In this document: in pieces, positions 44,072 through 58,562 of the stretch
How the letters are laid out: every line of letters starts with the position of its first letter
Position numbering within the stretch: the stretch's first letter is position 1
Position numbers and translations under genes: made by a program
Notes under the pieces: model-generated
Database searches by the model: none
What the model was told of the DNA's origin: nothing
What the model saw: only the letters and a program-made list of their open reading frames with translations
Source: Cordilura impudica
Taxonomy: Eukaryota; Arthropoda; Insecta; Diptera; Scathophagidae
Assembly (NCBI GenBank): GCA_963682025.1
Contig: OY821522.1
Span: 28,570,959 to 28,634,958 of the forward strand
Direction: 5' to 3'
Length of the DNA stretch: 64,000 bases

Positions 44072-47000
44072 TCACGGTTTGATGTCCTTTGCATGGTATG
44101 TTCCTACTCCTCGCCCTTCGATGTCCTCTAAGATATAATAACAATTTCCTAATTTTTGTGTTACTCTAGCTTTTGTAAACATAGCATCACTTTGAGCAAA
44201 ATTGCGTCTAAATACCTGTTGTCCAATCGAAAATGTCACCGGTCTGGATCTTAGATTATATGTTTTAGCATTAATGTCGTAGGGTTTGCGAATACTTTCG
44301 CCAATTTGTTTCCTTAACAGCGTCAGGTTGTTATCTCGATCCAACGTCATTTCAGGTTCTTCAAGAGATTCTAGGGATTTTAACAGTTTGTAGGATGAGC
44401 CATGGGTGACCATGTCAAATCCATAGAGAGAGTGATATGGGCTAACTTTAATGGAGTTGTGGAGCGAATTTCTTAAAGCGCAACTTATAGGAGATATGTT
44501 TTCATCCCACTCTCTATGGTCTTTTTTTAAATACGCTCGAATGGCGGCTATCATTGAATGGTTGACCCACTCAGAAGCATTACTTGGAGTGTAGTAGAAC
44601 GCTGTATAAATATGATTTATACCGTAACTGTTCAAAAAAGCATTGAAATCCCCAGCCTTAAATTGGCTTCCATTGTCGCTCACTATTATTTCCGGTACAC
44701 CGTAGAGATGGAAAATTTGTTATTCTAAAAATTCTATAATTAAAGCGGAAGTGAATTTTTTTAAAGGGCAAAGCCAATGATATTTAGAAAAACGGTCTAA
44801 TACTATCAGTAGACCAATAAACCCTTTTTTGCTACGTGGGTATGGTCCCAATAGATCAACATATATCCGCTGAAAAGGCCGTACGGAAGTTGCCATTTGT
44901 CCCATTTCTGGTTTTAAAATTTTGTTTGTAGCTTTTGTTCTTTTGCAGACCTCACAGTTGCGAACATATTCTCGGACATCAGTTACTAATCTGGGCCATT
45001 AAAAATTTCTACGAATTAATTCTAAGGTTTTTCCCATTCCACCGTGAGCAGCGATAACTGAGTCTTGAGAACGTTTTAATACATCTTGTCTAAGTGCTTC
45101 TGGAATCCACAATTTCCAAGGTTTCTTCTCATCATTGGCAATACCGTTAGCGAAAGTTGTTCTAATATATATGTACCTATCTATGACTTTAATATCCGGA
45201 AAACAATTCTGATTTTCTAGAAAATTTTCTTTAATTTCCAGGTAAGTTGGGTCCAAAAAGTATGGGGATTCTAAATCAATTTCAGGCTCTATAAGTTCTA
45301 AAGAATAAATTTCACCCTTATGCATTCTACTAAGCGCATCTGGTACGATGTTATCTTTTCCCTTTCGGTGACTAATGGAAAATTTATAGCTTTGTAATTT
45401 TAATGCCCACCTGGCCAGTCGCTCTTTAAGGTTTGGTTGTCTCATAAGCCACACCAGGCTACTATGGTCGGTTATCGCTTCAAATTCTTGAAGCTCTAGG
45501 TAGCACCTGAATCTCTCAATCGCTTCGATGGCAGCTAAGCACTCTTTTTCTGTAACGGAATAGTTACGTTGTGCTGAATTAAGTTTTTTAGACATGAAAG
45601 CGATTGGATTTTCATTATTTTCCTGATCTAATTGTACTAAAACTGCTTCAATGCCATAGTCACTTGCGTCGCAATGTACATAAAATTTCCTTGAAAAATC
45701 TGGATTTTTCAAAACTGGAGCTGAAGTCAAGAGATACTTGATTTTATTAAAAGCGGCCTATGCCGCAACTGTGCACTCGAATTTTTTTTTCTTAGATAGA
45801 ACCTCACTAATTGCATGTGTTATGTCTGCAAAGTTCTCAATGAATCGACGATACCATCCAGTTAAACCAAGGAAGCCTCTAACTTGCTTCAACGTTTTGG
45901 GAGTTGGCCAGTTGAGAATCGATTCAATTTTAGATGGATCTGTCGAGATACCACCATCGCCGATAACATAACCTAGATAATTGACCTTTCGGACGCAAAA
46001 TTTACTTTTACTAATGTTCAATGTGAGATTTGCTTTTTTGAATTGCTCTGCCAACCTTACCAACAACGATAAATGGGTTTCAAATGTATCAGAAACCACG
46101 CAAACATCGTCTAAATATCCAAAAACGCAATGTTTTATATCTGGCGGGATTATCTCGTCCATAAGCCGATACATCGTTGATGGGACATTACAAAGCCCGA
46201 ATGGCATTACGGTAAATTGGTATAAAGTTCTACCCGGAATAGTAAAAGCTGTAATTGGTCGTGACTCTGGATCCAATTCTACTTGCTAGTACGCATCTTT
46301 AAGGTTAATTTTTAATATAATATTTGCTTTAGGTAGCCGAGCAAAAATTCCTTCGATATTGGGTAACGGATATGCATCTTTGGTGGTTACATCGTTAGTT
46401 TTACGGGCGTCTAAACATAATCTACCTTTTCCGGGTTTTATCACCATTCTCATGGGCGAACTCCAAGCACTGCTGCTGGGTTCAATTACACCTAACTTAA
46501 CATTCTGTCCTCCTCGGCAAACATAAGTTTTTCGACCGCAGGTGGAACCGGGCCTTTCATCTCCCACATCTATCCTATGCTTTATGAGAGGCGTTCGCCC
46601 TAAACCTTGAATTTCAAGGTTAGGAAAAAGAGACTTCACAATTTCTAATTGTTGTTGTTGTTTTTTAGAAAGAGGGAAGGAGTCTCAATTTTCATTATTC
46701 AATAAACCGTTTTCTTTTTTATTCAATTCCAAGCCAGAAACAATGTTATCTATTAGTCCAAAGGAGCGCCAAAAATCTAATCCGAGAATTAAACGTTGGT
46801 TAAGAGTTGGAACAATATAAAGAGTTATATTTTTAGTTAAATTTTTATAAGTCATTGAGACTTCAATTGCTCTTATCACAGTTTGATCTTTACCTGTCGG
46901 TTTTACCGTTGATTTTAGTTTACTAAAACTTAAAAGATTTGTAAAATCAATTTTCGCTATGCAGCTAATGTTTGCACTAGTATCTAGCAAGTCAAGCTCC

Positions 47001-47479
47001 ATTCTATCTAAAAAATTGACCTCCACATAAGGTCGACCATCTATTTCATTGTCTATAATTGAAGAAGTAAACAAGCGTTTTGTTTTCTTAATTTTTTTAT
47101 AATAGTTTCGCATTCGCACAGTAGATCTTTTATAGGTTCGGATCAATTTTTTATCTAACCTGGAATCGCTAAAAATGGTGCTCCTTGCTTTTATGTAATC
47201 TCGAAGACGTTCGTGAAAAGGTCGTATGTTGAAAAGATTGTGTTTTGGTTGATTGGAGTGATCAGATTTTTCTGAAAGCTTTATTTTCTCATTATTTTGA
47301 GTAGTATTATTTCCGAAATTATAGTTTACAAGTAATTGGTTTTCATTGTTTCCTAATCCGTTTTCATGATCAAAGTTGATATCTAAAATTTGGTTACAAA
47401 GGGTTTCAGGGTGTGCTGCTGTTATCGTTTCGATTGCAGGGGAAAGTACCCCTGTGGAATTTTGAGCTTTTTGAGCAAT
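44072..47479 (-). pseudogene. Unit 2 pol, stops and an RT deletion
   Basis: Same domain order as unit 1. The integrase zinc-binding region (YVRNCEVCKRTKA) and the C-terminal integrase frame 44072-44683 are the best preserved in the window. The RT box Tyr-Leu-Asp-Asp is intact (FGYLDDVCVVSD, ~46105). It has the three array-wide stops (45758, 44999, 44720), a Trp-to-stop change before QVELDPES (46286) shared with unit 3, a deletion plus frameshift in the RT fingers (about 46495-46555, shared with unit 3), and loss of GENLA-type codons near 46960 in the protease. Inactive. Confidence 0.88.
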
Positions 47480-48975
47480 TTACACACTGAGGTTTATAAA
47501 CATTTTTAATGCCACATCCATAGCAAAAAACATTGCGCTCCTTGAGACACATGTCCCAATAATATCCGTCTTCATTACAATTCCAGCATTGGATAATTTT
47601 TTCGGGTTTCGAGATGGCATTTATAGTAAATGAATACTATCTTCAGAATCTACATCGTATTTGTCAAAATTATTATCGATCTCTTCTACCTCTACTGTAG
47701 CAATTCTCCGCTGAGGAACGTGCCCTCGAGAAAGTTGTGTCCGTTTAAAAGATTCATCATTGTGTAGTTTTTCACGCAATAAGCATAGCCTTTTCAAATG
47801 TGAAATAGATTCAATTTTGACATATAAAAGCTCACGTCGAATTTCAAGACGAAGATTGCGTGTAATTATTTCTATAGGCTCAGAGTCATTTAAATAAATT
47901 GGTAACCGATCTGCTCTTTCGGTTATAGCATCATAAAAATCTTCAAATGATTCATTGGGTCTTTGTTTTCTGTTATGAAGTTCTTCTCTAATGTCGAATG
48001 AAGTTCGGTGATCTTCATATTCATACAGTAACGCGTCACAAAATGATTCCCATTCTATAATTTCAGTAGTTTTGTGATACTTCCAATACCATTCTCTTGC
48101 TTTGCCACTAAGCAATATATGTAAATTTTTACCTATTCCATTTTAATTATCTTCAAAGTATTCCCTAGTTAAAACATTGATTCTGTATATGAATTCATCC
48201 GACCGTAAACCTTTTGACGAACCATCAAATCGTATATTCCAACCTTGGATAATTGTGGCGATTTTGTCGGGATTCACTATTACGGACTGTGATGCATTAC
48301 GCATTAAGGAATTTGTATGTGAATTGGATTCACGAAGACGATTGGCTATAACTGGTGGTTGTTGAAATTGTCGACCGGGTTGAGTTACTTGCTCTTGTTG
48401 CAGTTGTGAAGAACGCAGATTCATTTGCGAAAGAATTCTCTGTATGGTCAATTCTACCATTTGAGACATCTGGTTAGAGTCCAAATTGGTTGGAATATGA
48501 GTTTGATTATGAAGTAGTTCTTGAGATTGGTTAGAGAACTGCTGTGAGTTTTGCGTTTCATTTGGGTGTTTTACGGAACTATTCAGGTCCAACATTGGAG
48601 CTTGTAAACTTTGATCACCAAAACATGGTTGCAGGATAGGGTTACTAAGATTTTCTATTTCCAAATTTTGTGAAACATTTGGTGTCTCTTGAGGCCTATT
48701 GTTCCTTGTGTTATACACTTTGGATGCAGAGCCAAAGTGTGGATTGTGGATTTTGGCTGAGTCAAATGTCGCTCATGGCATAATTTTTTACAGTTGGGAC
48801 ACTCCTGAGAATTGCTTAACCACTGAGGAATACATTCTTTATGAAATAAATGATTGCACCTGGTGGATAGACAATCAGTTTGGTTCATCATCTCCTTTTC
48901 ACATAAAGAGCAAGCTAAGCCTAGTAAAGATTCCACTATACTTGGCATATCCTCTGTACTTCGTGGTAGTGGCAT
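47406..48975 (-). pseudogene. Unit 2 gag, RING finger intact, two linker deletions
   Basis: ATG at 48975. All eight RING-H2 ligands are present. A deletion near 48735-48745 removes the basic GRGRG linker segment and shifts the frame. Another near 48485 removes the RRNRRNR segment. The TAA before the Gag core (48143-48145) matches unit 1. The Gag core frame 47621-48115 is otherwise clean, and the knuckle region is as in unit 1. Confidence 0.85.
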
Positions 48976-49753
48976 ATTGACACAAAAATTTAAAAACAAG
49001 TTAGGGTAAGACCGACTGAAAATTATAGAAATTTTTTAAATTCAATTTCTCAATAAGAGACAAAAAAACTACAATATGTGTGAGTAGATTTTTTTTTTAT
49101 TGTTTAAATAAGTTAATAAAAAAAACCTTACAAACACAAAAAAATTCGAAAAGAATATAAATTGTGTAAAATTTTTTTTCTTAATTTATTTATTTTTTTT
49201 TTTTTTTCAAATTAATAAAATATTTAATTGCGACTTTTCTTTATAAAGGACTTGGCATGGATAATGTATCATACAGAATTAGTATACTTTCAATACTAAA
49301 TTAAATTTCCAAATTAATGAAATTAAAACGTGACCCATGCATAGCATAAATATGAATGAAATGAACTGGATTATTGCGGTCAGAATTTTGCATTGAATAT
49401 TTTCAGACGTACTCTAATGCTGTCAACATTTAATGGATCAAAATTCGCTATAGGGAGCAATTTTTTGATGATTCCAATTAAAATTAACTATACCATAGTA
49501 AAGAAAAATAATATGAAATGAAAAATTCCCAGAATTTTTAAGCAAGGTTGTTTCAAAATTGCTGAATGAAAAGGATCCCTAAAGAGCTATATGGTCGAAA
49601 TTTATCTGTGCCAACACTACAACTGATAGTCGAAATCCAAAATAGTTTTAAAGCTATTTCAAACCAACGACCTTAACAACAACCCCCATGTAGAAAATAC
49701 TAATCACTTAAAGTTAAATTTTAAATCTAATTAATTTCGTGCAAACAAGAAAA
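48976..49753 (-). other. Unit 2 5' leader with the same PBS deletion as unit 1
   Basis: Ends AAACTTGC joined to TTATGATGCTTTCAAATG, the same breakpoint as at 40364-40375. No primer-binding site. Confidence 0.8.
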
Positions 49754-50743
49754 CTTGCTTATGATGCTTTCAAATGAAAAAGGATTGGAATATTTAGCTA
49801 TTGAAACTATGCTCCCCCTAATTTACAACTATGGAATATTGAGCTCTACTTATGGTATACTATGCATAATCGTAGGGGTATTAGATGTTACATACCCGTG
49901 CCTCTTAACCCTCCCATCCGTGTTCTCTCTATGGCACTATAAAGTTAACAACCAATTTTGGAGAACCCTAAACTATATTACCCTACCCCAGTCTGAAAGA
50001 AAAGTCTAGAAGTTTAAATTCAGCAACTCATGATATTAATTTATTTTAGAAATTCATGTATTTAAACTCATTTTTCGATTATTGTAGAGGTAAATATAAT
50101 TATAAACAAACTTAGTTTACTAAAAATAATTGTATAGCTAGTAAACTTAAAAACTTAAAGTATTTATATAAATTGGCGGTAATGATTTTCGTTAATATCG
50201 TATAAAATCGCTAACTTCTTACAATTGTAGAATTTATCATGATTATTAGTTTTCGAGAAGATTTCGGAAGAAAAATCACACTTAGAAAGAAAATTTTGCA
50301 CAGGAAGGCAAACAAATTAAAATATCAATGGTAGCAATACCAGAGTAGGGTGAAAAAAAAATATTATGGCTACTTTATTTTGATTATTAAGTTCGTTAAT
50401 ATAATTTCATAAATTGTTTTTTGTTGTTTTATATGATTCTTAAAATTTATCACTTTTTCTTTTATTTTATTTTTTTTATTTAACACTCTAATTTAACAAT
50501 TCTGTTTTACACCGATTTTCACTTTTAAATTTTCGCATTACCAAAATAAGAAATTTATGAATATTTTACTAATGGCATGATAATTGCTTATTTTATAATT
50601 GAATTTTTCTTAAAGGTATCATTTCTTTGTGTATGAATTTTTGTTGTTCGTTCGATATGGAACAAACAAAAAAAACCAAAAGAAGTTTACAGAAATATTT
50701 TCAAAAGAAGAATAAGCAATTACATTGACATTAGTAAATTACA
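49754..50743 (-). repeat. LTR3, truncated at its low edge, no insertions
   Basis: Co-linear with LTR2 without the family B element, so it provides its empty site. Proposed high edge ATTACA at 50738-50743. Confidence 0.6.
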
Positions 50744-52664
50744 TTAACCAGCCTCTGCTTATCTTCCCAATGTAATTTCAGTTTCTGTTATGCAGAAATG
50801 ACTGAATTATGTTGCATTAGCAGAACCTAATTTAAGAAATTAAATAATACAAAAGAATATCAAAAGAAGAGAGACTTACATGCATATAAACGGTGAAAGG
50901 CCTTCCAAAAACGATATGCTCTGGATCTTGTTGTTGTTGTTATATAAGAGATTGCTGTCTCTCCTTCCAAATAATATTTTATAATTATGGTTTTTGAATT
51001 TCGTTTTGCATTTCTTGATTATTTAAACATTGTTATTGATATAATTTTGTTTTCTGTTTTTTAGCACAACTTCTTAATTTTGGTTTTCTGTAATGCTTTT
51101 ATTTGTATCACAGTATAACGAGTTATATTTTCTTTTGTAATCAACAAAAATTTTTTTCTTTGTTTAATTTACGTTTTATTTATTTATTTTTTTTTTTTGA
51201 ATGAGAATTTGCTTAAAAAAATTATATGATAAATTAAAGAACCCGTCTCTGATATCGTAGTTTTAATTTCTAAACATTTCTGTGATATATTTTGGAATAT
51301 TTTAAGAATCAATTTATCGAACCTTTTTATAAATTTTTTTATTATTTTTTTTTTCGGATCACTGTGCAATATTTTCTTTTATTTTTCTACACGATTCCAC
51401 TTTTCAATTTTAGTATTTGTGATTTTTTTTTCATTTGATCTACAGCAAAAATATTTTCAAAGATTTTAAATTAACTCGAAATACCTGAATTTACTGAATT
51501 TTTTTGTGCACTACACTATTGGTTCTAAATATTTAAATATTATAAAAAAAATATATTTTAACACTTATTGTACCACTTACTTTGACAAAAGCTTAGATGT
51601 CCACCATAGCTGGTTTAAGAAAGAAATAGCCTAAGCTGGTTTAAGAAAGAGATAGCCTCTTCTGATCTCCTCTTTCATCTTATCTCTTTCGGAAAAGGCA
51701 TCAACTCATTGGAAGTCACACACTCTCCTTGAAGATTTAATATGGAATTTATGCATCAGGAATTAAATTGGTTGTTGCTAAGGTTTTTCTACTCCCGAGA
51801 ACTGACAGTTTTGAAGATTAATCAATGGAGGATTTTTTTTTTAAACAAAATTACTTTCTTTTTTTATGTTTGTTATTTTTGGGCGAATATAGTTATGCCA
51901 TCTGTAATAAAAAACTTTAGGTTAATGTGAGAAACGTGGCCTTAAACATATTGATTGTAGAACCTTTCCGGTAAGAATCGACAATGATTTCTCCGATCTT
52001 ATTGTTGCAATATTCTGCGGCGTAGATAATATTACTTTTGGTAAAATAATGACCAGCATCTGAGAAAATGTATTAATTTGAATAAGACTACTTGAGAATT
52101 TTAAAACAAATTTTAAGGTTAATTACCTATTTTTTTTTGTTGAAGTATTAGCGACCATTAGTAAACAAATCTTCTCGATGCTGTAACAGCCCAATATTAA
52201 AAACGGAAAGAACGACGTGTTTCCTGGTTTAAGCCAACTCGATTTCATGAGAAAATAGAAGGCTTTCGTTGATTGTATTAACATTATCTTGAATAATACA
52301 GAGATGCGTTTTATAAGTTTATCTTTTCACCACAGCTTATCATTCATAGTGGTATTTAGTGTTGGCTATAACTTGTATCTCAAAAAGTCAATATGATGTG
52401 TATACATCATTGTTAAATCAATTTAGAAAAGTTATTATTAATGTTTAAAGTAAATTCTGCGAACTTGAGAAATTAACTATGGAATCATTTAACGATGTTG
52501 CTAGTATCCACTAAATATTGAAATATATTTACAAACCAAAATAAAATTCCGAAGCAAAATTTGTAAAATAAAAATATAAATAGTACAGGGATTGTGTATT
52601 ACAAAACCGAATAATATTATACATTTGCAGAAATATTAGACGAAAAAAAAGCAATCACGGTTTG
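50744..52664 (-). other. 3' noncoding region of unit 3
   Basis: About 1.9 kb with no env-like frame. Retains the TTTAAACAAAATTACTTTCT site once (about 51840), the empty counterpart of the unit 1 insertion. Confidence 0.6.
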
Positions 52665-55600
52665 ATGTCCTTTGCATGGTATGTTCCTACTCCTCGCCCT
52701 TCGATGTCCTCTAAGATATAATAACAATTTCCTAATTTTTGTGTTACTCTAGCTTTTATAAACATAGCATCACTTTGAGCAAAATTGCGTTCTAAATACC
52801 TGTTGTCCAATCGAAAATGTCACCGGTCTGGATCTTAGATTATATGTTTTAGCATTAATGTCGTAGGGTTTGCGAATACTTTCGCCAATTTGTTTCCTTA
52901 ACAGCGTCAGGTTGTTATCTCGATCCAACGTCATTTCAGGTTCTTCAAGAGATTCTAGGGATTTTAACAGTTTGTAGGATGAGCCATGGGTGACCATGTC
53001 AAATCCATAGAGAGAGTGATATGGGCTAACTTTAATGGAGTTGTGGAGCGAATTTCTTAAAGCGCAACTTATAGGAGATATGTTTTCATCCCACTCTCTA
53101 CGGTCTTTTTTTAAGTACGCTCGAATGGCGGCTATCATTAAATGGTTGACCCACTCAGAAGCATTACTTGGAGTGTAGTAGAACGCTGTATAAATATGAT
53201 TTATACCGTAACTGTTCAAAAAAGCATTGAAATCCCCAGCCTTAAATTGGCTTCCATTGTCGCTCACTATTATTTCCGGTACACCGTAGAGATGGAAAAT
53301 TTGTTATTCTAAAAATTCTATAATTAAAGCGGAAGTGAATTTTTTTAAAGGGCAAAGCCAATGATATTTAGAAAAACGGTCTAATACTATCAGTAGACCA
53401 ATAAACCCTTTTTTGCCATTTGTCCCATTTCTGGTTTTAAAATTTTGTTTGTAGCTTTTGTTCTTTTGCAGACCTCACAGTTGCGAACATATTCTCGGAC
53501 ATCAGTTACTAATCTGGGCCATTAAAAATTTCTACGAATTAATTCTAAGGTTTTTCCCATTCCACCGTGAGCAGCGATAACTGAGTCTTGAGAACGTTTT
53601 AATACATCTTGTCTAAGTGCTTCTGGAATCCACAATTTCCAAGATTTCTTCTCATCATTGGCAATACCGTTAGCGAAAGTTGTTCTAATATATATGTACC
53701 TATCTATGACTTTAATATCCGGAAAACAATTCTGATTTTCTAGAAAATTTTCTTTAATTTCCAGGTAATTTGGGTCCAAAAAGTATGGGGATTCTAAATC
53801 AATTTCAGGCTCTATAAGTTCTAAAGAATAAATTTCATCTTTATGCATTCTACTAAGCGCATCTGGTACGATGTTATCTTTTCCCTTTCGGTGACTAATG
53901 GAAAATTTATAGCTTTGTAATTTTAATGCCCACCTGGCCAGTCGCTCTTTAAGGTTTGGTGGCCTCATAAGCCACACCAGGCTACTATGGTCGGTTATCA
54001 CTTCAAATTCTTGAAGCTCTAGGTAGCACCTTAATCTCTCAATCGCTTCGATGGCAGCTAAGCACTCTTTTTCTGTAACGGAATAGTTACGTTGTGCTGA
54101 ATTAAGTTTTTTAGACATGAAAGCGATTGGATTTTCATTATTTTCCTGATCTAATTGTACTAAAACTGCTTCAATGCCATAGTCACTAGCGTCGCAATGT
54201 ACATAAAATTTCCTTGAAAAATCTGGATTTTTCAAAACTGGAGCTGAAGTCAAGAGATACTTGATTTTATTAAAAGCGGCCTATGCCGCAACTGTGCACT
54301 CGAATTTTTTTTTCTTAGATAGAACCTCACTAATTGCATGTGTTATGTCTGCAAAGTTCTCAATGAATCGACGATACCATCCAGTTAAACCAAGGAAGCC
54401 TCTAACTTGCTTCAACGTTTTGGGAGTTGGCCAGTTGAGAATCGATTCAATTTTAGATGGATCTGTCGAGATACCACCATCGCCGATAACATAACCTAGA
54501 TAATTGACCTTTCGGACGCAAAATTTACTTTTACTAATGTTCAATGTGAGATTTGCTTTTTTGAATTGCTCTGCCAACCTTACCAACAACGATAAATGGG
54601 TTTCAAATGTATCAGAAACCACGCAAACATCGTCTAAATATCCAAAAACGCAATGTTTTATATCTGGCGGGATTATCTCGTCCATAAGCCGATACATCGT
54701 TGATGGGACATTACAAAGCCCGAATGGCATTACGGTAAATTGGTATAAAGTTCTACCCGGAATAGTAAAAGCTGTAATTGGTCGTGACTCTGGATCCAAT
54801 TCTACTTGCTAGTACGCATCTTTAAGGTCAATTTTTAATATAATATTTGCTTTAGGTAGCCGAGCAAAAATTCCTTCGATATTGGGTAACGGATATGCAT
54901 CTTTGGTGGTTACATCGTTAGTTTTACGGGCGTCTAAACATAACCTATCTTTTCCGGGTTTTATCACCATTCTCATGGGCGAACTCCAAGCACTGCTGCT
55001 GGGTTCAATTACACCTAACTTAACATTCTGTCCTCCTCGGCAAACATAAGTTTTTCGACCGCAGGTGAAACCGGGCCTTTCATCTCCCACATCTATCCTA
55101 TGCTTTATGAGAGGCGTTCGCCCTAAACCTTGAATTTCAAGGTTAGGAAAAAGAGACTTCACAATTTCTAATTGTTGTTGTTGTTTTTTAGAAAGAGGGA
55201 AGGAGTCTCAATTTTCATTATTCAATAAACCGTTTTCTTTTTTATTCAATTCCAAGCCAGAAACAATGTTATCTATTAGTCCAAAGGAGCGCCAAAAATC
55301 TAATCCGAGAATTAAACGTTGGTTAAGAGTTGGAACAATATAAAGAGTTATATTTTTAGTTAAATTTTTATAAGTCATTGAGACTTCAATTGCTCTTATC
55401 ACAGTTTGATCTTTACCTGTCGGTTTTACCGTTGATTTTAGTTTACTAAAACTTAAAAGATTTGTAAAATCAATTTTCGCTAAATTTTCCCCTATGCAGC
55501 TAATGTTTGCACTAGTATCTAGCAAGTCAAGCTCCATTCTATCTAAAAAATTGACTTCCACATAAGGTCGACCATCTATTTCATTGTCTATAATTGAAGA

Positions 55601-56013
55601 AGTAAACAAGCGTTTTGTTTTCTTAATTTTTTTATAATAGTTTCGCATTCGCACAGTAGATCTTTTATAGGTTCGGATCAATTTTTATCTAACCTGGAAT
55701 CGCTAAAAATGGTGCTCCTTGCTTTTATGTAATCTCGAAGACGTTCGTGAAAAGGTCGTATGTTGAAAAGATTGTGTTTTGGTTGATTGGAGTGATCAGA
55801 TTTTTCTGAAAGCTGTATTTTCTCATTATTTTAAGTAGTATTATTTCCGAAATTATAGTTTACAAGTAATTGGTTTTCATTGTTTCCTAATCCGTTTTCA
55901 TGATCAAAGTTGATATCTAAAATTTGGTTACAAAAGGTTTCAGGGTGTGCTACTGTAATCGTTTCGATTGCAGGGGAAAGTACCCCTGTGGAATTTTGAG
56001 CTTTTTGAGCAAT
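52665..56013 (-). pseudogene. Unit 3 pol, stops, integrase core deletion
   Basis: Very close to unit 2: same Trp-to-stop before QVELDPES (54809), same RT-finger deletion, same array-wide stops (54281, 53522, 53304), and an intact RT Tyr-Leu-Asp-Asp box. Its own lesions are a deletion near 53415 that removes the start of the integrase catalytic core, including the first Asp region, and a one-base insertion near 52789 that breaks the integrase C-terminus. The protease region keeps CIGENLAKI as in unit 1. Confidence 0.88.
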
Positions 56014-57623
56014 TTACACACTGAGGTTTATAAACATTTTTAATGCCACATCCATAGCAAAAAACGTTACGCTCCTTGAGACACATGTCCCAATAATATC
56101 CGTCTTCATTTCAATTCCAGCATCGGATAATTTTTTCGGGTTTCGAGATGGCATTTATAGTAAATAAATGACTATCTTCAGAATCTACATCGCATTTGTC
56201 AAAATTATTATCGATCTCTTCTACCTCTACTGTAGCAATTCTCCGCTGAGGAACGTGCCCTCGAGAAAGTTGTGTCCGTTTAAAAGATTCATCATTGTGT
56301 AGTTTTTCACGCAATAAGCATAGCCTTTTCAAATGGGAAATAGATTCAATTTTGACATGTAAAAGCTCACGTCGAATTTCAAGACGAAGATTGCGTGTAA
56401 TTATTTCTATAGGCTCAGAGTCATTTAAATAAATTGGTAACCGATCTGCTCTTTCGGTTATAGCATCATAAAAATCTTCAAATAATTCATTGTGTCTTTG
56501 TTTTCTGTTATGAAGTTCTTCTCTAATGTCGAATGAAGTTCGGTGATCTTCATATTCATACAGTAACGCGTCACAAAATGATTCCCATTCTATAATTTCA
56601 GTAGTTTTGTGATACTTCCAATACCATTCTCTTGCTTTGCCACTAAGCAATGTATGTAAATTTTTACCTATTCCATTGTAATTATCTTCAAAGTATTCCC
56701 TAGTTAAAACATTGATTCTGTATATGAATTCATCCGGTCGTAGACCTTTTGATGAACCATCAAATCGTATATTCCAACCTTGGATAATTGTGGCGATTTT
56801 GTCGGGATTCACTATTACGGAATGTGATGCATTACGCATTAAGGAATTTGTATGTGAATTGGATTCACGAAGACGATTGGCTATAACTGGTGGTTGTTGA
56901 AATTGTCGACCGGGTTGAGTTACTTGCTCTTGTTGCAGTTGTGAAGAACGCAGATTCATTTGCGAAAGAATTCTCTGTATGGTCAATTCAATCATTTGAG
57001 ACATCTGGTTAGAGTCCAAATTAGATTGCCTATTACGACGATTTCGACGACCAGTAGATTGTACCGTGGGGATGATAAGATTGATCAAAAGATTGGGTAT
57101 TGGTTGGAATATGAGTTTGATTATGAAGTAGTTCTTGAGATTGGTTAGAGAACTGCTGTGAGTTTTGCGTTTCATTTGGGTGTTTTACGGAACTATTCAG
57201 GTCCAACATTGGAGCTTGTAAACTTTGATCACCAAAACATGGTTGCAGGATAGGGTTACTAAGATTTTCTATTTCCAAATTTTGTGAAACATTTGGTGTC
57301 TCTTGAGGCCTATTGTTCCTTGTGTTATACACTTTGGATACAGAGCCACGACCCCTACCTCTAGGGTTGGTTGACTTAATTTTTTCAATTGGTTTGGATT
57401 TTGGCTGAGTCAAATGTCGCTCATGGCATAATTTTTTACAGTTGGGACACTCCTGAGAATTGCTTAACCACTGAGAAATACATTCTTTATGAAATAAATG
57501 ATTGCACCTGGTGGATAGACAATCAGTTTGGTTCATCATCTCCTTTTCACATAAAGAGCAGGCTAAGCCTAGTGAAGATTCCACTATACTTGGTATATCC
57601 TCTGTACTTCGTGGTAGTGGCAT
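55940..57623 (-). pseudogene. Unit 3 gag, RING finger and Gag core readable
   Basis: ATG at 57623. The RING-H2 finger is complete. An extra G in GTGGGGATG near 57070 shifts the frame in the linker. From there one frame (56111-57175) reads through the Gag core without the unit 1/2 stop (REYFEDNYNGIG continuous). It ends where the first knuckle Cys codon is TGA (CWN-stop, 56111). It carries PDE for SDE after GLR, shared with unit 4. Confidence 0.87.
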
Positions 57624-58539
57624 ATTGACACAAAAATTTAAAAACAAGTTAGGGTAAGACCGACTGAAAATTATAGAAATTTTTTAAATTCAATTTCTCA
57701 ATAAGAGACAAAAAAAACTACAATATGTGTGAGTAGATGTTTTTTTTTATTGTTTAAATAAGTTAATAAAAAAAAACCTTACAAACACAAAAAAATTCGA
57801 AAAGAATATAAATTGTGTAAAATATTTTTTCTTAATTTATTTATTTTTTTTTTTCAAATTAATAAAATATTTAATTGCGACTTTTCTTTATAAAGGACTT
57901 GGGATGGATAATGTATCATACAGAATTAGTATACTTTCAATACTAAATTAAATTTCCAAATTAATGAAATTAAAACGTGACCCATGCATAGCATAAATAT
58001 GAATGAAATGAACTGGATTATTGCGGTCAGAATTTTGCATTGAATATTTTCAGACGTACTCTAATGCAGTCAACATTTAATGGATCAAAATTCGCTATAG
58101 GGAGCAATTTTTTGATGATTCCAATTAAAATTAACTAAACCATAGTAAAGAAAAATAATATGAAATGAAAAATTCCCAGAATTTTTAAGCAAGGTTGTTT
58201 CAAAATTGCTGAATGAAAAGGATCCCTAAAGAGCTATATGGTCGAAATTTATCTGTGCCAACACTACAACTGATAGTCGAAATCCAAAATAGTTTTAAAG
58301 CTATTTCAAACCAACGACCTTAACAACAACCCCCATGTAGAAAATACTAATCACTTAAAGTAAAATTTTAAATCTAATTAATTTCGTGCAAACAAGAAAA
58401 CTTGCTACACCGGAGCGAGCATAAAAACCAGTTATTTAAAAAAATTAAACCAGAACGTATGCATTTGTGACCCCTTTTGAGACCTGACCATTCGACGAAA
58501 TTATCCATCTAATGACAAACAATCCATCGAAAGAATCAG
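57624..58539 (-). other. Unit 3 5' leader, complete
   Basis: Noncoding leader between the primer-binding site and gag, about 0.9 kb, including the ~130 bp next to the primer site that are lost in units 1 and 2. No upstream frame of note. Confidence 0.6.
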
Positions 58540-58557
58540 GCCCCACGTTGGGCGCCA
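58540..58557 (-). promoter_or_regulatory. Primer-binding site, tRNA-Lys type (unit 3)
   Basis: On the minus strand TGGCGCCCAACGTGGGGC, 18 nt, the complement expected for the 3' end of a tRNA-Lys. It lies 5 nt inside the LTR end (ACATTACA-TAAAA-TGG). This fixes the LTR edge and the element orientation. Confidence 0.9.
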
Positions 58558-58562
58558 TTTTA

